A DNA stretch of 64,000 nucleotides from Ctena decussata (lineage: Eukaryota; Mollusca; Bivalvia; Lucinida; Lucinidae), in contig OZ022513.1 in NCBI GenBank assembly GCA_963989385.1, forward strand, positions 22,819,928 through 22,883,927. The letters are read 5' to 3'. Of this stretch, positions 23,930 through 34,792 are shown in pieces; positions within the stretch are counted from its first letter, which is position 1, and each line of letters begins with the position of its first letter. Both the position numbers and the translations under genes were made by a program. A model generated the notes under the pieces. That model was not told where the DNA came from. It searched no databases and was given only the letters and a program-made list of their open reading frames with translations.

Positions 23930-23993
23930 TTGAATCAACATTGAATCAACGTCATAACGTTTATGCAACCACGTTGATTCAATGTTGATTCAA
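23930..23993. repeat. Inverted repeat TTGAATCAACATTGAATCAA
   Basis: The left arm (23932-23953) and right arm (about 23971-23992) are complementary (TTGAATCAACATTGAATCAA versus its reverse complement) around a GTCATAACGTTTATGCAACC centre. CACACAACATTGAATCAAC-like fragments occur elsewhere (6.35 and 44.17 kb). Probably a small foldback element. Confidence 0.7.
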
Positions 23994-23999
23994 TATGGT

Positions 24000-24288
24000 A
24001 TGCATGCTGGACGGCTGACTGATCACATTCCTTTCATTTGTATTTATCAGGCCAATAGGGCAAAGGACAGGCCGCGTAGCGCAGTCGGTAGCGCGTCTGG
24101 CTCAGGAGCTAGAGGTACCGAGTTCAGTACCCGGTCGGGCCACATACTTCGACGGCACGACGTTGAACCAACGTTGGTTCAATGGGTTGTGCGTGCTGGA
24201 TGGCTGACTGATCACAGTCATTACATTTGTATTTATCTGGCCAATGGGGCATAGGGCAGGCCGCGTAGCGCAGTCGGTAGCGCGTCTG
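24000..24288 (+). repeat. 189-bp tandem duplication carrying a tRNA-like head
   Basis: TGCATGCTGGACGGCTGACT at 24000 recurs as TGCGTGCTGGATGGCTGACT at 24189. Both lead into TTTGTATTTATC, then GGCCAAT, then GGCCGCGTAGCGCAGTCGGT. The first unit ends in a head with a damaged B box (GAGTTCAGTACCC). The second continues into a complete SINE. The join lies next to an ACGTTGAACCAACGTTGGTT inverted repeat at about 24160-24180. Confidence 0.75.
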
Positions 24289-24800
24289 ACTCAAGAGCCA
24301 GAGGTCCTTGGTTCGATACACAGTCGGGCCACTTACTCTTTTTTCTCCTTCCAATGATTCAAGAAGGGCCATTGCCAGTTACTGGCGAACGTATGTGCAC
24401 TTAGTACTGGTTAACCACTTAAGAGGTCTAAGCCTGCCCAGGTTGGTTGGTTGGTTGATTTGATGCTTAACGTCCACGGTAAATAACTAAGGTCATGTCG
24501 GGACGGTCAGTTAACCTAACCACACTATTCCTGGGCAGGCTTAGACCTTCTAAGCGGTTAACCAGTACTAAGTGCACATACTTTCGCCAGTAACTGACAA
24601 CTGCCCTTCTTGAATCAGCGGAAGGAGAAACGAAAGTATGTAGCCAGACCGGGATTCGAACCCAGGACCTCTGACTTACGAGTCAGGTGCCCTACCGATT
24701 GCGCTACCCGGCTCGGCGCCTGCCCAGGAATAGTGTGGCTAGGTTAACTGACCGTCCCGATATGACCATAGCTGTTTACCGTGGACGCAAAGCAACAAAA
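24259..24800 (+). mobile_element. SINE family 1, interrupted by a second SINE
   Basis: The tRNA-like head at 24259-24332 (A box TAGCGCAGTCGGTAGCGCG; B-box GGTTCGATACACAGTC; anticodon-loop-like CTCAAGA) is followed by the family 1 body to 24442. The body resumes at 24719 with the rest (AATAGTGTGGCTAGGTTAAC to GTTTACCGTGGACG) and a CAACAAAACAACAACAAC tail. The interruption is the minus-strand SINE at 24443-24718. Heads like this could be mistaken for tRNA genes. Confidence 0.85.
24443..24718 (-). mobile_element. SINE family 1, nested insertion with 10-bp target duplication
   Basis: A complete minus-strand copy. Head: GCCGGGTAGCGCAATCGGTA as A box, GGTTCGAATCCCGG as B box, an anticodon-like loop containing CGT. 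Body and a CAACCAACCAA tail follow. It is flanked by CCTGCCCAGG on both sides (24433-24442 and 24719-24728), which is the target duplication made within the older SINE. Confidence 0.9.
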
Positions 24801-25029
24801 CAACAACAACTCAAGTAAATAAACAAATAGATAAAGGTATCCATTAACCGTTGTATGTTAAGTCGTGCTTGTTTAAGGAGACAACAGTCCCCGAAAGCAT
24901 ATCAGGTACAATACTTCAAGTATGTTGCATTATACTTGAACTTGAACAGCTTTGTCGGTTTGGGAAGGCTGACCCCCACGGAGACTATGGGTAACTGCAA
25001 TCACCTATCATCAACCTGCTGCCACTATG
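24801..25029. other. No recognisable gene
   Basis: Nothing identifiable between two SINEs. Confidence 0.4.
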
Positions 25030-25290
25030 AGGTGATGTATTCGGGCGATGGTGGTGGATAACTCTCAGCGCCGGAGCGTCCTACTTATTTGGATGATAGT
25101 AAGCAATTAAGGGCCTACTGAGCTTGCAGTAGGTGCGGGTGGGGGCTGTTTGGCTAGTATTTCTCTTATCTATCAGGTCTCTTTTCGTTTTTTTTTTTTT
25201 TTTTCTCATTTCTTCTTTATCGATACGGCTCGTTATATACTGAAGTACTGTCTCAAAGAGCAATTAAACCCAAACCAAGTAAGTCACCAA
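25030..25290 (+). mobile_element. SINE family 2
   Basis: Plus-strand copy: CAGCGCCGGAGCGTCCTACT, GTAGGTGCGGGTGGGGGCTG, a T-rich run in place of the TC microsatellite (25189-25204), ATACTGAAGTACTGTCTCAA, and a tail CAATTAAACCCAAACCAAG. The tRNA-like head is missing or unrecognisable. Confidence 0.7.
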
Positions 25291-25392
25291 CTTATCCAAG
25301 ACATATACACAGTTCCCCAAAGAGAACCCCAATGCATAACGGACACAATTCCCCGAATGGGGCCCCATTGTGTAAAGGACAATTATTTTCAG

Positions 25393-25618
25393 TCATCCGC
25401 GACACGAGAAAGTGACGTGTTCGCCAAGGGTAACTCAGCTCAGCCTAAGCATCAGCCCCGTCTGATCAGAGATGTCCCTGTGATTTTTAACGGTAGCGAA
25501 GGGCCGACGCTATCTCAATACCGACAGTTAAGACTCTGATCAGACTGGATGGATTCCCTGGTGATCTGAGTCTGCGCTGGGCCCATATGCCACTCAGTTT
25601 GTTTGATGGCGCGGCTCA
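25393..25618. mobile_element. Foldback MITE (TGAGCCGCGACACGA family), decayed copy
   Basis: The left end is altered (TCATCCGCGACACGAG). The right end is intact (GCGCGGCTCA). Internal TCAGCCCCGTCTGATCAGAG and GATCAGACTGGATGGATTCC correspond to the two arms. The flanking dinucleotides do not match (AG and TT), in line with its decay. Confidence 0.65.
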
Positions 25619-25769
25619 TTTCTGTCAAAATTGAGGGATTATCTAGTGTCAATACTTACTGTAAATATTAGGACATATTTACCCTGAAATCCAATGAGGG
25701 ATGCATGACATGATTTAAGTTTTTTAACATCATTCGACTCATATCAGAATCATGAAAAGTTGTGTGCAA

Positions 25770-25860
25770 AGGAATCCGTTTACGGTTGGACAGAATTCCG
25801 CTTCCAGCCAGATTTGAACCCGGGACCGATAGATGACCAGGCCGTGTGATACCGGGCTTG
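25770..25860 (-). mobile_element. SINE family 3 fragment
   Basis: The minus strand has a B-box-like GGGTTCAAATCTGG and a CCAACCGTAAACGGATTCC segment shared with 29.1 kb. Truncated at both ends. Confidence 0.4.
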
Positions 25861-26029
25861 TCCTAAAATTCGAGCAAATTGCAGATGCTTCGAGAAAAAT
25901 ATGCTTGGTGACTGGCAAATATTGTAGACCCTGATCGTGCCCATGTTTCATAAGCAATCTAACCTGGATCTTCACTGTGTTTTGTGCGGCAGGGTCCAGT
26001 CATGTTTTTGTATTAAATTGTCAAAATAT

Positions 26030-26520
26030 TACTTAAAGGCACCATTGCTCTATCAGCTTGAAATATTTTATCGTGAGGTATCGCTGCAAACTTCTCACTA
26101 AAATTTCGCCGTTGATTATTATCGTGATTGGCTGACTTTGAAAAATCAAAAAATCCTTGAGTTTACCATAAAACAGATTTTAAAAAAATTTCTAGGTCAT
26201 TTTAGTTGCCATCTAAAATGACCTTCTTTCGCTTTCACAAGCTTTATCTCACGGTAAAAAACGTAAGGCACAGGAGTAAAAAATATTAGGTAGAGGCGTT
26301 TAATAGTTGATAAAAATACAATGTACAATTATGTTCAGCAAGAATACCATTGATTTTTCCGCGGTTGCATCATATCATTGCTTTGCGGGGAACCAGAGAC
26401 GAAAATCGTACTTCTATGTAGAGACATCATTTTTCCAAAATAACTTGTTCCCTCTTTTTTGTCAGCTATATGACACAAAAAGCACAGCAACCGACACATT
26501 TTCATTTAAAGTTATCTGAT
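26030..26520 (-). repeat. Dispersed repeat R, copy 2
   Basis: Reverse-oriented relative of 4443-4865. Shared blocks are ATTGCTCTATCAGC at the left end, GAGGTATCGCTGC, the GGTCATTTTAGTTG/ATCTAAAATGACC palindrome at about 26192-26222 (here with one arm mismatch), AACCAGAGACG and AGCTATATGACAC. No coding potential is recognised. Confidence 0.6.
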
Positions 26521-27203
26521 ATACCACTTAGGTATGTTTATTCCACTAGCGCTTAGTAGGGACATCGATAATCCTCTAGATCGGTGTTAAGGGAAATAAT
26601 CCAACTGACAATGCTGTACAGGTAAACAGGAACGATTACTCGTCCAAAACCCCGTAGAATGTTCAACATGAAAAGGCTGTACAGGTTTCATAATGATTTG
26701 TAGCTGTTACTTCTTGTCTCCGACCCAGTCTATAAACTAAAATCTGCTCCTACTTATATATGAAAATATGTTGGGACCTATGCCTCTGGACTAGGCCTAT
26801 GTGTAGAACACTGATACAGGAATCTCAATTTACAGCCCTATATCGGAAAAAACGTTTAAAAATACAAGACATATTTGTGTGAGCGCGGCTCCATTCGAAT
26901 CACTACTGCCTGCGCAAACAACATAGACTTAGATCAGCATGCATATACACGCAGTCTCACACGGCCAGGCAGTCTGTGCTTCTGTGTAAACGTATCAGAG
27001 TTTTCAGTTGTCATTTATAAGATGTCGAAAGACGTTTCTGTGCGAGCATGTTTTTTTTTTTTTTTTCGCTTTGTTTATTTGGAAGATTCTGAGAGGAAGC
27101 GCAGGCCACGCCAAGGTTGTTGCTTACTTATTTATTTTATTGTTGTTCACATGCCATAAAGCACATTTTACGCATTTTTCTCTGTAAAATTATGATTAGT
27201 TAA
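26521..27203. other. No recognisable gene
   Basis: A 94-codon plus-strand frame at 26875-27159 crosses a T-rich run and has no recognisable domain. Confidence 0.35.
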
Positions 27204-27310
27204 ACCGGAGCGCCTGACCTTGTGGGCCCAGTGCTCGCTTTTAATGCAAGGAGTTGTGGATTCGACTCCTTATGGGCGTCACATGCCCGGTCAGGTTCTT
27301 CAGTCCTGTA
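27204..27310 (+). mobile_element. tRNA-like sequence, possible SINE head
   Basis: It has a degenerate A-box-like GCGCCTGACCTTGTGGGCCC and a B-box-like GTGGATTCGACTCC, with closing-stem-like ends. The acceptor and D stems do not pair well, so I do not call a tRNA gene. Confidence 0.35.
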
Positions 27311-27778
27311 GATCCGTCGCTAAACAAGCAAGAAAAAAAATCATTATGTTCAATTTGCCATACTTTCTTTGCACAAAAGAACAGCGATGACTGATTTGCT
27401 TTCGAATTATATCAGCGCTTTTCAAGTGGTCTCAACAGACTGTCGAAAATATGTTTTGTGGCTCTAAAATTAAAACACCTTCCCCGGTTAATGCAAGAAT
27501 GTGGATAAGTCATAAAACAGTGGGCATAGTCATCTCCATGCATTTATAAGTTTGACAAAAATAATAATAAATAAATATATACAAAATGTTATCTTTGGCA
27601 GTAAACGGCAACTAATGCATCCAAATTTTATGAAATTTCATTTTAAGAGCTGCTCGCACATGGAAACAAAATATTTGGTACCATTATTGTTAAAAAGTCA
27701 ACCACTTATAAAATAGTTATGTTTTGGACATTTCTTAAGACCTCATTGTAAGAACAGTTCGCTTGTCACAAAAAAAAA

Positions 27779-28130
27779 CAACAAAAAAAAAAAAAAAAAA
27801 AAAAAAAAAAACGAATAACAAAAACGGGGGTTTAAACAATTTAATGATATGAGCACCAAATTTCTTCGGACACATAAATTTTAAGAAGTTTTCCTTTCAG
27901 TAAGAATATAATAATAATAATAATAATAATAATATTGATAATAATAATAATTATGATAATTATAATAATAATAAATGATTAATATTAATCGAAAAGAAGA
28001 AGAAAAAGTAGAATTAAAATCTTAAAAAGTTCCTTCAAGAGCAGAGAATACATACAGAAGTTGAAGTATGGGCCAGACTGGTCAAGATAACAATTCTAAT
28101 AATAATAATAATAATAATAATAATTGTTCG
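27779..28130. repeat. A-tract and AAT microsatellites
   Basis: A long A run (about 27783-27811), then (AAT)n-rich stretches at 27908-27976 and 28098-28124. Similar A runs occur at 28439-28457. No gene. Confidence 0.9.
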
Positions 28131-28554
28131 AAAGTATTAACAAATTTATGTTTGAATAATTGTATAAATGTATAAATATCGAAAATTTTATATTCATCCA
28201 CTTACAGTTATTTCCGTGCACACATGATTGACAACACTGTCCTGTTTACTAGGGCCTACAAATCCGTTGTTTATTCGATAAAACAGATTGCCGAAAACAG
28301 ATGGCCACCTGTTACGTAATAACGGAAGTCTGGTGCGATTGATCAGGACACGGAAGCAGTAGCCATAGCTACCAGATAATTTATAATTGTGAAGTGATAT
28401 TTGTCAAGGGATTTTTATGGGGTAAGGTTTCAAATGCAAAAAAAAAAAAAAAAAAATAAATAAATAAAACTATATCGACTAAGATTAAAGCATATGATGT
28501 AAACTCCGGATCAGATTTTCCAACTTTTTAAATAGAATGAATGACTTTCCAACA

Positions 28555-28700
28555 GTGTTTCTGTCATATCAGGACGATGGGAAGGTGATAATGAAGGGCT
28601 GTGTGCAATGGAACCACGTTTATGGTAGAAAATAGCGAACCCGGGTCCTCTAGATCAGTAGAGTAGGCTAGCGCTTCACCTACTGAGCATCCGGTGCTTC
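28555..28700 (-). mobile_element. SINE family 3
   Basis: Minus strand: head GCACCGGATGCTCAGTAGGT with an A-box-like GTGAAGCGCTAGCC and a B-box-like CCCGGGTTCGC, then CATAAACGTGGTTCCATTGC and CCTTCATTATCACCTTCCCA. The module order is the same as at 29.1 kb and 2.14 kb. Confidence 0.6.
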
Positions 28701-29104
28701 TCTTTCTATGAAGGATTTATTTTTTGTATGATAAAATATGGGGCGAAAACGAAAGTATTAAGTTTTAAACAACTTCATGACGATCTTGAGGCTTAAATTT
28801 GCCATGAATGTTGAGGAGCAATAAACCTCGAAAGATCCAGCGTTGTGTCTCTCAAAATGCCGAGCAGAGCAAATTCATTCGCGCAGTCTAATCGATGTCT
28901 TTCCAGTTCACTTAAACTATATGGTTATAGCATCGTCAAATGGCTGGGCTTGCAAAATGCGCATGTACATACCAAACTGCGCTTCAGCACATGCTGGAAT
29001 ATAATGTGAAGATTTCATAATGCCCCAAAAATACTCATACTTCCAATGATCGTAAAAGCAGTGCGTAAATGATTCAGAGCGGGTCTGGGATGGCTTGAAG
29101 GCTT
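28701..29104. other. No recognisable gene
   Basis: Nothing identifiable. Confidence 0.4.
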
Positions 29105-29285
29105 ACGGTTTTACGTCCTGTTCAACAGTATTTCAGTCATATTTGGGCAATGGGAGGATGATAGTGAAGGCTTTGCGCAAAATGGAACCCTGTTTACGGT
29201 TGGAAAGACCTTTTTTCGTTTTGAGTCGAACACGGGACCACTAGATTAGCTGGCAAGCACTTAACCTACTACGCTCCCGAGACTT
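29105..29285 (-). mobile_element. SINE family 3
   Basis: Minus-strand copy: GGGAGCGTAGTAGGTTAAGT as A box region, a B-box-like GTGTTCGACTC, then CCAACCGTAAACAGGGTTCC, CTTCACTATCATCCTCCCAT, CTGAAATACTGTTGAACAGG, and a tail GACGTAAAACCGTAAG. This is the most complete minus-strand member of the family. Confidence 0.65.
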
Positions 29286-30206
29286 CTGCCGGTCAGGAAC
29301 ATTCTGACATTTTTTTTGTATTAAAACATACAGTGAGTCTTGGAGCCTAGTAATAGAATGAGTCTAACTGTTAGGACAGACATGCCTGGGCAAATGGTGT
29401 AGACAGACACCTATCAAGAGCAGTCTGTCCAGGTCACACTCTTTGTTAGCACCCTAATAATTACAAAATTTATGGATATAGGCATGATCACTGGTTCTCA
29501 AACTACCATAAGATTTCTAAACATTGGGACAGATAGGTCTGAGCAAATAGTGCAGACCCAGCTCAGGCCGAAGGAGTCGTTGCAATTCCAGCTTCAGCTC
29601 TGAGATTTATTTCAGCAGTGTTCAATTTGAGGACTGTTACGGTTAATATTTAACATGTTTAAGGTGTTTTCCAATTCTTAAAACTCAAGATTCCACTCCA
29701 TAACTCCACTCTTTGTTTCACACTATGCCGTATTCGTCACCATTATGCCGCACGAACGGCGAATTATCAGGCTGACCTTATACACCTGCCCAAACCGGCC
29801 AGGCTGCAGACTTTTGGAGTAATGAGAGCAGGGTATGGTTTAACTGGTACACCTCTTCGATGTTCACGTATCTGATAAGATGCGTTTTCTTGTGTCGAGG
29901 CTCATACACGGGCGAGTTTTTCCTTGTTGTATTAGAATATGTTCATTTTCCTGATAAGTCAGGTCCGCCTGCACATAAACGCCAACTGTTTAAAGCCCTT
30001 TTTCTACTCTCTAAATTGAATGTAAGCCTCAAACCTGACTGCACAGATGTCCAGGCTGATTTGAGTAGTCCCTGTTTACAAAGTTTGTCATTAACCTTTT
30101 CACAGGCGCTAATTACCTCTTTTTTTTTAACCCCACATTTTTTTCAGCCCCCAAAATAAGGACTTTTTATTATAATGGTTGCATCGTTAAAACATGTACT
30201 TTCAGT
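29286..30206. other. Dispersed-repeat fragments, no gene
   Basis: Contains repeated CAGACATGCCTGGGCAAATG, GACAGATAGGTCTGAGCAAA and AGTCTGTCCAGG-type words from old dispersed repeats. A 99-codon frame at 29860-30159 has no recognisable domain. Confidence 0.4.
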
Positions 30207-30462
30207 TGTTTTGTTGCTTTACGTCCACGGTAACAGCTATGGTCATATCGGGACTGTCATTTAACCTAACCACACCATTCCTGGGCAGGCTTAGACCTCC
30301 TAAACGGTTAACCAGTATTTAGTGTACATACTTTCGCCAGTAAATGACAACAGCACTGCCTGAAATAGCGGAAGGAGAAACGAAAATAAGTGGCCGGACC
30401 GGATATCGAACCCGATACCTCTGGCTCTTGAGTCAGACGCGCTACCGACTGCGCTACGCGGA
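30207..30462 (-). mobile_element. SINE family 1, full length
   Basis: Minus-strand copy with head GCGTAGCGCAGTCGGTAGCG (A box), a CTCAAGA anticodon-like loop, and GGTTCGATATCCGGTC (B box). The body includes TTCTCCTTCCGCTATTTCAG and GGTCTAAGCCTGCCCAGGAA. The tail ends CGTGGACGTAAAGCAACAAA. Confidence 0.8.
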
Positions 30463-30723
30463 TATTTCGATACAATAATTATGAAAACAGTTTACCATAC
30501 TGGGTATGTGTGTGTGTGTGGGGGGGGGGGGAGCAAAAGGGCCAAACGAATGGTGAGCAAAATTGGCACACCAACTCTACAGCTTTCGCAAACTTTTATT
30601 TTGCTTTATAAAATTGTAAATTTCCTAAACATTGAGACACCTATAATAATTGCTGTAACTATCCTAAAATGAACAGTTTACTTTTTCAATGCACTAATGT
30701 CTCTATAACTCTAGATGAAGTGG
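30463..30723. other. No recognisable gene; short G tract
   Basis: Contains a GTGTGTGTG run followed by a G tract at about 30520-30531. Nothing else. Confidence 0.4.
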
Positions 30724-30835
30724 AAGACAATGTAAGCCCTGATCAGACTGCTCTAGAGCAGTCTGATTGTTCCTTCTGGAGCAGCCTGATCAGGACCTGC
30801 ACTGTTTGCTTCAACCTGTCTTAATATTTAGGTCT
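30724..30835 (+). repeat. Dispersed repeat with GATCAGAC inverted motif
   Basis: GCCCTGATCAGACTGCTCTA and its complement AGCAGCCTGATCAGG bracket a short centre. GCACTGTTTGCTTCAACCTG follows. Related words (TCAGACGCC, TTTGCCTATGTCC) occur at 23.2, 38.23, 41.02, 42.07, 43.17, 47.13 and 53.63 kb. Many short decayed copies, no coding capacity. Confidence 0.5.
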
Positions 30836-32487
30836 TTACGGTAATTTTGACCTTGTATATATCAGTTATTACAGATTACACATACATTGTGTTTGCTCCA
30901 AATTTAGTGTTGCATTGGGTTTGTTCACATGTTCGTTTAAATTAATCATTTTATTGCACCTTTCGTTTAATGGTACGATCAATATTACTTCGTTTTAAAA
31001 TGAACAATATTTTAAACACTCCATGCCAGTCCGATGTAAGAACTGACATGGAGATGTAAACGACAGCCCGAGGCTTTAACTGTGCGAAGATAATATATTC
31101 GGTCCTAGTAATGGTACGATCAATATTACGTTCTTATTTAATGAAAAATCTTTCACACACACGAGGCGAATTTGCGCGTCGCGATGTTATGAACGTGATT
31201 TTTCACAAAAATACGCTTTAAAGCCATGTTAGGATAATATTTATTTATATATTCACTTAATATCTATTTTGACTGATGATTTACCTGGCCCCAGGAGTCA
31301 GAATCCCTAGGGATACATTATCTTAACTGCCTAGCTGCCCAGTAGATGGTCATTTGGATGTTATGCTGTCCAAACTGTAAAATGGGATGGAATTAATTTT
31401 GTTGTGTTCTTCAAGGAAAGGATACTTCATAAACAGTGCTAAAGGTGGAGGGTAATATTTGTTGATATGGAGAAATAAGAAAGCATCATCCAGAATTTCT
31501 GCAGATTCCAAGATCAGCCTGCGCAACTAGCGCCCTTCATAAAGTAGGGTTTTGATTTTAATGTAAGTCGTAACAATGTGAAACCTGTTCAGTTCAGCTC
31601 AGTTCAATTCTCTTATCGACGTTACCCAATGTGAAACCATACAAAAGAGAAGATTATATACACTCTGCAAAACTTCTAATTGGTCAGTTTTCTACTTTGC
31701 AGAAATACAACTTTTATACAATATTTTTATAATCAATATATTGGGCTATTATCGGCCTACTAAAATTGAATGTTGTAATCAAATTTTTATTGTAATATCA
31801 GAGTTATAGTCCTTTCTTTGAAAAACATGATATGTTTAGAAACCGCATTAAAACCGTATCGAGCTGCCACAAGACCAAGGCATTTCAGAAGTAAATAAAG
31901 TTTTCTATCATAAAAACACAAAATTTGTATTCAGTAATCATGAAACGTTTATCTGTATTAATTTTAATATTTGATTATTCAAATTACTTCCCTTTGAATG
32001 TTTGTGTAAACATTAATAGGAGCCTCAAATTGTAGTGAATCCTTTTACAAATGCATAAATGATTGTGCCGTTTGTAAAATACAGGTAAATATGTGCATTT
32101 ATTCTTCCCAATTTGTAGTCAGGATTATCTTAAATTCCGTAAGGCTTAATTCTGTTGAAAAAGTGACCAGTTATAAATTTGGCTCTGTGTACACATGTAA
32201 ATGGAGTATTCATCCGCCCTTTCAAGTCCACCGAACCAGATCAACCAGATACCGAATAAACAGTTGAAATGAACATACGCGCACAATCAGTTGATTTCCA
32301 TGGGGCGTAATCCACATCGTAATGACCGGCTAGGTGTCTAGTCCGGACTGATACTGGTTGCAGTTTTTGAAAACACTACCGGATAAAATAGATTACCGTA
32401 CGTGTGGAAAAAGTTTTGAAACTGGAATTTTCAGTTACAGGATACCTGATGGAAAACAATTCTGGATTATTCAACTACGGCAGGAAA
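30836..32487. other. No recognisable gene
   Basis: AT-rich sequence with short frames. I see no repeat that I can name. Confidence 0.4.
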
Positions 32488-32806
32488 AGTCGTGAAAAGC
32501 ACCACTCTCCCCCCCCCCCTCTCTCTCTCTCTCTCATTGATTTCATTAGAGGAAAGAAAGAAGACGAAGAAACAAATCATTTAAAGCACGAAACAGTAAG
32601 TTAGTTAAAAACGTGATTGATCAGGGGTAACAGTCTATGCCATAGCGCTGGTGTCAGAACAATTGAGTCGTGAAAAGCCTCCCACCCTCTCTCTCTCTCA
32701 TTAATAAAGAAGATGAAGAAAAAGATCCTTTAAAACAGGAACCAGTAAGTTAGTTAGTTAGAAGGTGTAACAGTCTATGTCATAGCGCAGGTGTCAGAAC
32801 AAATCA
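32488..32806 (+). repeat. ~178-bp tandem duplication with CT runs
   Basis: GTCGTGAAAAGC at about 32489 recurs at about 32667. Each is followed by a C/CT microsatellite, an AGAAGA-rich segment, CAGTAAGTTAGTTA, GTAACAGTCTATGYCATAGC and GGTGTCAGAACAA. The second unit is shorter (about 140 bp). Confidence 0.8.
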
Positions 32807-33312
32807 TTCGGCGGCCATTTTGATCATACTCTGACAGCTTTCCGTTGATAAAAATGAATGACAAAACTATAACACACAAGAAAAGGCAAACGGGGCTATG
32901 CAGTGTCTACATATACATATGGTCGATATATATATATAGGACACGATGATTCTAAAAATGAGAAACACTACAGTTTCTGATGTGGACAGCTGAGATAAAC
33001 ATTGAGCAGAGTCGATACAAATCACTGTAATGAAGTGCAAATATTTTGTTGTTGACTCTCGTAATAGCGAGTACACAACATTTTCCGGTACCACATAGTC
33101 TTGATATTTGGTTGTGTTTCATATTAATGTTTCGCCTAGTCTCACGACCCGTGACTTGGCGAGATTGTTCGCTACTTCACACGCGCGGGCCAAACATTAG
33201 ATACACAGCAACGGCCGCACAGCAACACATACCAAAGGCTTTTTTGGATAATAATCGAATAACATATAAATAAAATAGTTTAAACGGAGATTTGATATTA
33301 TATGATGATTAA
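32807..33312. other. No recognisable gene
   Basis: Short frames and a TATATATATA run near 32930. Nothing else. Confidence 0.4.
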
Positions 33313-33481
33313 CAAGACCTGCCACAGGGACAGGATAGCTCGCCTGACAGCGCCTTGCCCTTCACATAAAAACGTTAACGTAAAACTTTAACATTTTGCT
33401 AACGCCGACGCCGCCGCCAACGCCGCCGCTGACGCCGGGGGTAGTGCAATAGCTCTTCCTGAACTTCGTTCAGGCGAGCTA
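33313..33481 (-). mobile_element. Short Helentron-like non-autonomous element (H4)
   Basis: Read on the minus strand: the 5' end TAGCTCGCCTGA folds with the next bases into a hairpin (GCCTGAACGAAGTTCAGG). A GGC/GTC-rich microsatellite follows. Near the 3' end is TCAGGCGAGCTA, a perfect 12-bp inverted copy of the 5' end (33336-33347 against 33470-33481). A small CCTG...CAGG hairpin and CTTG followed by T complete it. The 5' end differs by one base from that of the 4.1-kb element at 54825. Assigning it to Helentrons is an inference from this layout. Confidence 0.55.
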
Positions 33482-33798
33482 AAAATTGTCATGAGGATTA
33501 CAAATTGATTTAAGCTAACAATAACAACCACATTGAAAATATTTAAAATGCAGTTAAAATCCATCTTGCATTTGCGTGTCGAACGGTATTTGTAATCATT
33601 TAACATCGATAATTTATTATGTCTAACTTTCTTTTCTTTTTCTTTTCTTTCTTCTTTTCTCGCGAACGTAAAGACCGTAAACCCAATGGTCAGATTTCTT
33701 GCTTTTAAAAGTCATGATTTATTCTATTTTATTTATTCTGTGTTTATCTTATGTTGCATATCAGTGAAATTAAGAATAATATATGTTTAAACTAAAAC

Positions 33799-34030
33799 TG
33801 AGCCGCAACACGAGAAAACCAACAAAGTGGTTGTGAGCCAAGCGCAAAATCAGATCAGCCTGGGCATTTGCTAGTCTGATCAGAGTCTTCGCTAAGCGCT
33901 TATGGGGTAGCTAAGGGTCTAAGCTACCTCCATGCGGACAGCGAAGACTGATCAGACTGGGCGGATGCTCAGGCTGATCTGAGTCTCCGCTGGGCGCACC
34001 TCTTAATTGGTTTTCTCATGTCGCGACTCA
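33799..34030. mobile_element. Foldback MITE (TGAGCCGCGACACGA family)
   Basis: Ends TGAGCCGCAACACGAG and CTCATGTCGCGACTCA. Inverted arms carry CAGATCAGCCTGGGCATT and GGATGCTCAGGCTGATCTGA around a TTATGGGGTAGCTAAGGG/AGCTACC centre. The centre is inverted relative to the 46.3-kb copy. Flanking dinucleotides are AC and AA, which do not match. Confidence 0.75.
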
Positions 34031-34792
34031 AATTATTTACCATCCTAGATGGAATCTGCCGCTTGTGCTACCCCTCATAGATCGTAAAGTGTGGACTCAG
34101 CTGTGTTAAAAGTTTTTATACCAGTACATATGTAGAAAGGGGAGGGAGAGGAGGAGTTTTTTTTTCTGGTTCAGTTTCAGACGCCCTCTCTCCCATACGG
34201 AAACTGTCTCTCATATGCAATTAGTTTTATAAATATTTTTCATGTTGATGAAACATAGGAACAGAAGAGACCATGAAAAAATCAACAGAAGACTTGAATG
34301 AAAGGTTATTAAACTCCGTGTTTGCCATGTTTGACATTCCTTTGTGAAAATAATGTTGACTAGAGGAGAATGCCGTGACATAACGTCCTTGGCGACTCAC
34401 ATAATTAATTGTAACAGGCATATCTGCTTTTTGCGAGCCTGCTTTTGTGACTTCTTGCCTGCTTACTGATTGCCTGCTTACCTGATTGCCGAAGCCTTTC
34501 CCAAAAGCATCTGCACTTGGTAGGGGCTGGGTGTGTGTTTTGGGGGGGGGGGGGGGGGGGGAGAGTTAGTCCGAAGGGGGGCAGATTCTTCCTAAACAAG
34601 CTGATTGGATGAAAAAGTCTAAATGACCTGGAAGTCTACCCTTTCACCTTCAATTTTAATTCTACTTCACTGGTGTATATTTGTGTCTATAGTTTGGATA
34701 TGATCTGTCATTTAGATTTCTTGTCATGATTACAATTAGATACCTTTTTGTCATATCTTTCGTGTGATAAAATGTCTTGTAAAATACCCGTT
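34031..34792. other. No recognisable gene; G tract
   Basis: Contains a G tract of about 18-20 at 34542-34561 near a GTGTGTG run. No exon recognised. Confidence 0.4.

Noticed and set aside
24259..24332. tRNA gene
   Set aside because: A and B boxes are good, but the sequence continues into a repeated SINE body and other copies have the same body. The same reasoning applies to 2140, 4060, 23410, 24718 (minus), 30462 (minus) and 60086.
29860..30159. 99-codon frame as a host gene
   Set aside because: No domain, low-complexity T-rich end, and no splice or conservation support visible.
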